Positions 62,096-64,000 of a stretch of DNA of 64,000 nucleotides are shown here, in pieces. The translations under genes and the position numbers were made by a program. The DNA is from Talaromyces rugulosus (lineage: Eukaryota > Ascomycota > Eurotiomycetes > Eurotiales > Trichocomaceae), in NCBI RefSeq assembly GCF_013368755.1, contig NC_049563.1, forward strand, positions 2,232,001-2,296,000, written 5' to 3'. Position 1 is the first letter of the stretch. Every line of letters starts with the position of its first letter. Under the pieces are notes generated by a model. The model saw nothing but the letters and a program-made list of their open reading frames with translations. It made no database searches and was not told the origin of the DNA.

Positions 62096-64000
62096 ATGTC
62101 GCCCCTCTCCCCATCTCATGTATCCATGATGCCGGACTCATCACTGCCAATATCGGTCGATCCGGTGTCCCTAGTCACCACAGAATGCATTACCGTCACC
62201 TCGGCTATGCGCAAGCATGCCCGCTGGGCTCACTCCTCCGTGGCCGCTATTCTGGGCGGGAGTGGCTCTACCAAAGGCAGCGACCGCGAAATCTCGGCCT
62301 CTCCCATCGCAAACACGAGAAATAAGGCGCCCGGGAACAATAAAGAAAACTCTGCCGGACCGACTCCTTCATCTGCTGTTGATGGAGATCATGCATTGGC
62401 CAACAGATGGGGGTTGAGGGGTAAGAAAGGGAAGAGCATGCAAGACAACCCTCTCATGTCCGCTTTCACTCGTCTCCGAAGTGACCTGAAGAGTTGTAAA
62501 GACATTCGATCCTTTGATGCGCCGGCATTACTGCACCCGTTTCTCCAAGTCATCCGTTCTTCTTCCACGTCGGCGCCAATTACCTCGCTCGCATTGATCG
62601 CAGTCACCAAATTCCTCGCCTATAATATAATCAACCGCGACTCTCCCCGCATCTCCATAGCCATGCAGCTGCTTTCGGCTGCCATTACACATTGCCGGTT
62701 CGAAGCTAGCGATACTGTCGCCGACGAGGTCGTTCTGCTGAGGATTTTAAAACTGATGGAAGGCATGTTATCGCGGCCCGAGGGAGAATTGCTTGGGGAT
62801 GAGAGCGTTTGCGAAATGATGGAGACAGGATTGAGCATGTGCTGTCAAAATCGTCTATCAGAAGTGCTCCGCCGATCTGCCGAGATGTCAATGGTCAATA
62901 TGTGCCAGGTCATCTTCATGAGACTTAGCACGATAAAGGAGCAGGAGGCTCGGCCAGATGGGCCACATCAGATAAAGCCAACAGATGACGCCACGACCAC
63001 ATTGAAAATGGATCCTTCTGTTGACGGCGACACGGTTATTCCTCAACACCCATCGTCCATGGGCTCGGACACTGCCCCTCCCGAGAAAGAGGAAGAAAAG
63101 GAACGTTCAAGTGACGAAGCGCCTCCTCAACCACCAAGTAACGAAGATACGCCGGCTACAACCATTCCTGAAAACGACGATATAGAACCTACAGAAGTGA
63201 AGCCGTATGGCTTGCTGTCAATTCGAGAGTTATTCCGCGTTTTAATTGATTTATTGGATCCACATAACCCTCAACACACGGACACCATGAGAGTGATGGC
63301 TTTAAGAATCATTGACGTTGCTCTTGAAGTTGCTGGTCCTGCGATCGCTCGTCATTCCTCCGTGGCAGAACTTGCTGAAGACGATCTTTGCCGCCACCTA
63401 TTCCAGCTAGTTCGGTCAGAGAGCATTCCAATTCTCAATGGATCACTTAGAGTCGCAGGGACTTTACTGTCAACATGCCGACCAGTCCTAAAACTTCAAC
63501 AGGAACTTTATCTGTCCTACCTTGTTGCATGTCTTCACCCTCGTGTTGACATTCCACGGGAGCCTGGCATCAACCCATTGCTTTATGAAGGCGTCCCACA
63601 AGCGCCGAAGCTGGTCAAACCTTCTCCTTCTCAAACTAGCAGTGGCAGGTCGACCCCTGTCCCTGTAAAAGATCGACAGAAACTTGGACTGGAAGGCGGA
63701 TCTCGAAAACCGGAGGCCCGAGAAGCAATGGTTGAAAGTATCGGAGTCTTGGCCCGTATACCTAGTTTTATGGTTGATCTATTTGTCAACTACGACAGCG
63801 AGATAGACCGTGCAGACATCTGCGAGGACATGGTTGGACTACTCTCCAGAAACGCATTCCCAGACTCTGCGACCTGGAGCACAACTAATGTCCCTCCTCT
63901 TTGCCTTGACTCTCTCTTGGGATTTATACAGTCCATTGCTGACAGACTGGACGACGAGCCTCGATATGAAGGTTTTCCTGACCCCGCGAAATTGGAAAAT
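62096..64000 (+). CDS. gea1: Arf guanine nucleotide exchange factor Gea1/GBF1 (5' part)
   Basis: N-terminal 635 residues of a large Sec7-family Arf-GEF that activates Arf1 on early Golgi membranes. The single open frame from ATG 62096 runs to the window edge without a stop or intron; the Sec7 domain would lie beyond. Residues about 30-260 match the DCB region (for example VTTECITVTSAMRKHARW and ITSLALIAVTKFLAYNII). An acidic, Pro/Thr-rich linker follows (about 300-365). The HUS region starts near 370 and contains the HUS box as FVNYDSEIDRADICEDMVGLL-like sequence near 563 (the family consensus often has Cys after NYD). The name Gea1/GBF1 rather than Sec7/BIG rests on overall resemblance of DCB and HUS. 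Confidence 0.88.
   Translation, partial: MSPLSPSHVSMMPDSSLPISVDPVSLVTTECITVTSAMRKHARWAHSSVAAILGGSGSTKGSDREISASPIANTRNKAPGNNKENSAGPTPSSAVDGDHALANRWGLRGKKGKSMQDNPLMSAFTRLRSDLKSCKDIRSFDAPALLHPFLQVIRSSSTSAPITSLALIAVTKFLAYNIINRDSPRISIAMQLLSAAITHCRFEASDTVADEVVLLRILKLMEGMLSRPEGELLGDESVCEMMETGLSMCCQNRLSEVLRRSAEMSMVNMCQVIFMRLSTIKEQEARPDGPHQIKPTDDATTTLKMDPSVDGDTVIPQHPSSMGSDTAPPEKEEEKERSSDEAPPQPPSNEDTPATTIPENDDIEPTEVKPYGLLSIRELFRVLIDLLDPHNPQHTDTMRVMALRIIDVALEVAGPAIARHSSVAELAEDDLCRHLFQLVRSESIPILNGSLRVAGTLLSTCRPVLKLQQELYLSYLVACLHPRVDIPREPGINPLLYEGVPQAPKLVKPSPSQTSSGRSTPVPVKDRQKLGLEGGSRKPEAREAMVESIGVLARIPSFMVDLFVNYDSEIDRADICEDMVGLLSRNAFPDSATWSTTNVPPLCLDSLLGFIQSIADRLDDEPRYEGFPDPAKLEN

Noticed and set aside
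1..64000. tRNA, rRNA, CRISPR, transposon or viral sequences
   Set aside because: I looked in the spacers for tRNA-like TTCGA loops, tandem spacer-repeat arrays, transposase or reverse-transcriptase motifs and long terminal repeats, and saw none that I could support.

Overview
This window is nuclear DNA of a filamentous ascomycete, most likely a member of the Eurotiales (Aspergillus/Penicillium type). The evidence is the many short introns (about 48-120 bp, with GTAWGT-type donors and CTAAC/CTGAC branch sites), the closely spaced genes on both strands, and the gene products: dynein heavy chain of NudA size, Dicer-like 1, a Bud3-type RhoGEF and a peroxisomal Lon. I saw no virus, transposon, CRISPR array, tRNA or rRNA gene. 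All gene models below were spliced by hand, and exon phases and total lengths were checked to be consistent.

Layout. 1-13.8 kb: dynein heavy chain (nudA, minus). 14.6-20 kb: Dicer-like 1 (dcl1, minus, 16 exons). 20.8-22 kb: TAP42-like PP2A regulator (plus). 22.5-23.6 kb: hydroxymethylbilane synthase (minus), divergent from a peroxisomal Lon protease (24-26.8 kb, plus). 27.2-28.1 kb: mitochondrial ribosomal protein uL23m (minus). 28.6-30 kb: RIO2 kinase (minus). 30.4-33.4 kb: proteasome subunit Rpn1 (minus). 33.8-35.8 kb: type II membrane, glycosyltransferase-like protein (minus), divergent from MLH1 (36.3-38.7 kb, plus). 39.2-41.5 kb: Pps1-type phosphatase (minus). 43-46.4 kb: tRNA wybutosine-synthesizing protein 4/Ppm2 (minus), divergent from ATG18 (46.9-48.4 kb, plus). 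49.5-52.9 kb: WDR48/Duf1-like WD40 protein (plus). 53.3-55.2 kb: TilS-like tRNA(Ile)-lysidine synthase (plus). 56.1-60.9 kb: Bud3 RhoGEF (minus), divergent from the 5' part of the Arf-GEF Gea1/GBF1 (62.1 kb to the window end, plus).

The genes are a mixed housekeeping neighbourhood, not a cluster. Loose themes recur: polarity and transport (NudA, Bud3, Gea1), protein turnover (Rpn1, peroxisomal Lon, ATG18, the deubiquitinase partner WDR48), tRNA and ribosome biology (Ppm2, TilS, RIO2, uL23m) and phosphatase signalling (TAP42, Pps1).

The most notable non-routine items are: a truncated, frameshifted short-chain dehydrogenase relic between TilS and Bud3; a GC-AG intron that hides the true C-terminus of Rpn1; a terminal mini-exon that carries the peroxisomal SRL signal of Lon; several 3n stop-free introns that naive gene calling would translate; and a degenerate first phosphatase site in Pps1. 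I did not find a clearly new multi-gene system.
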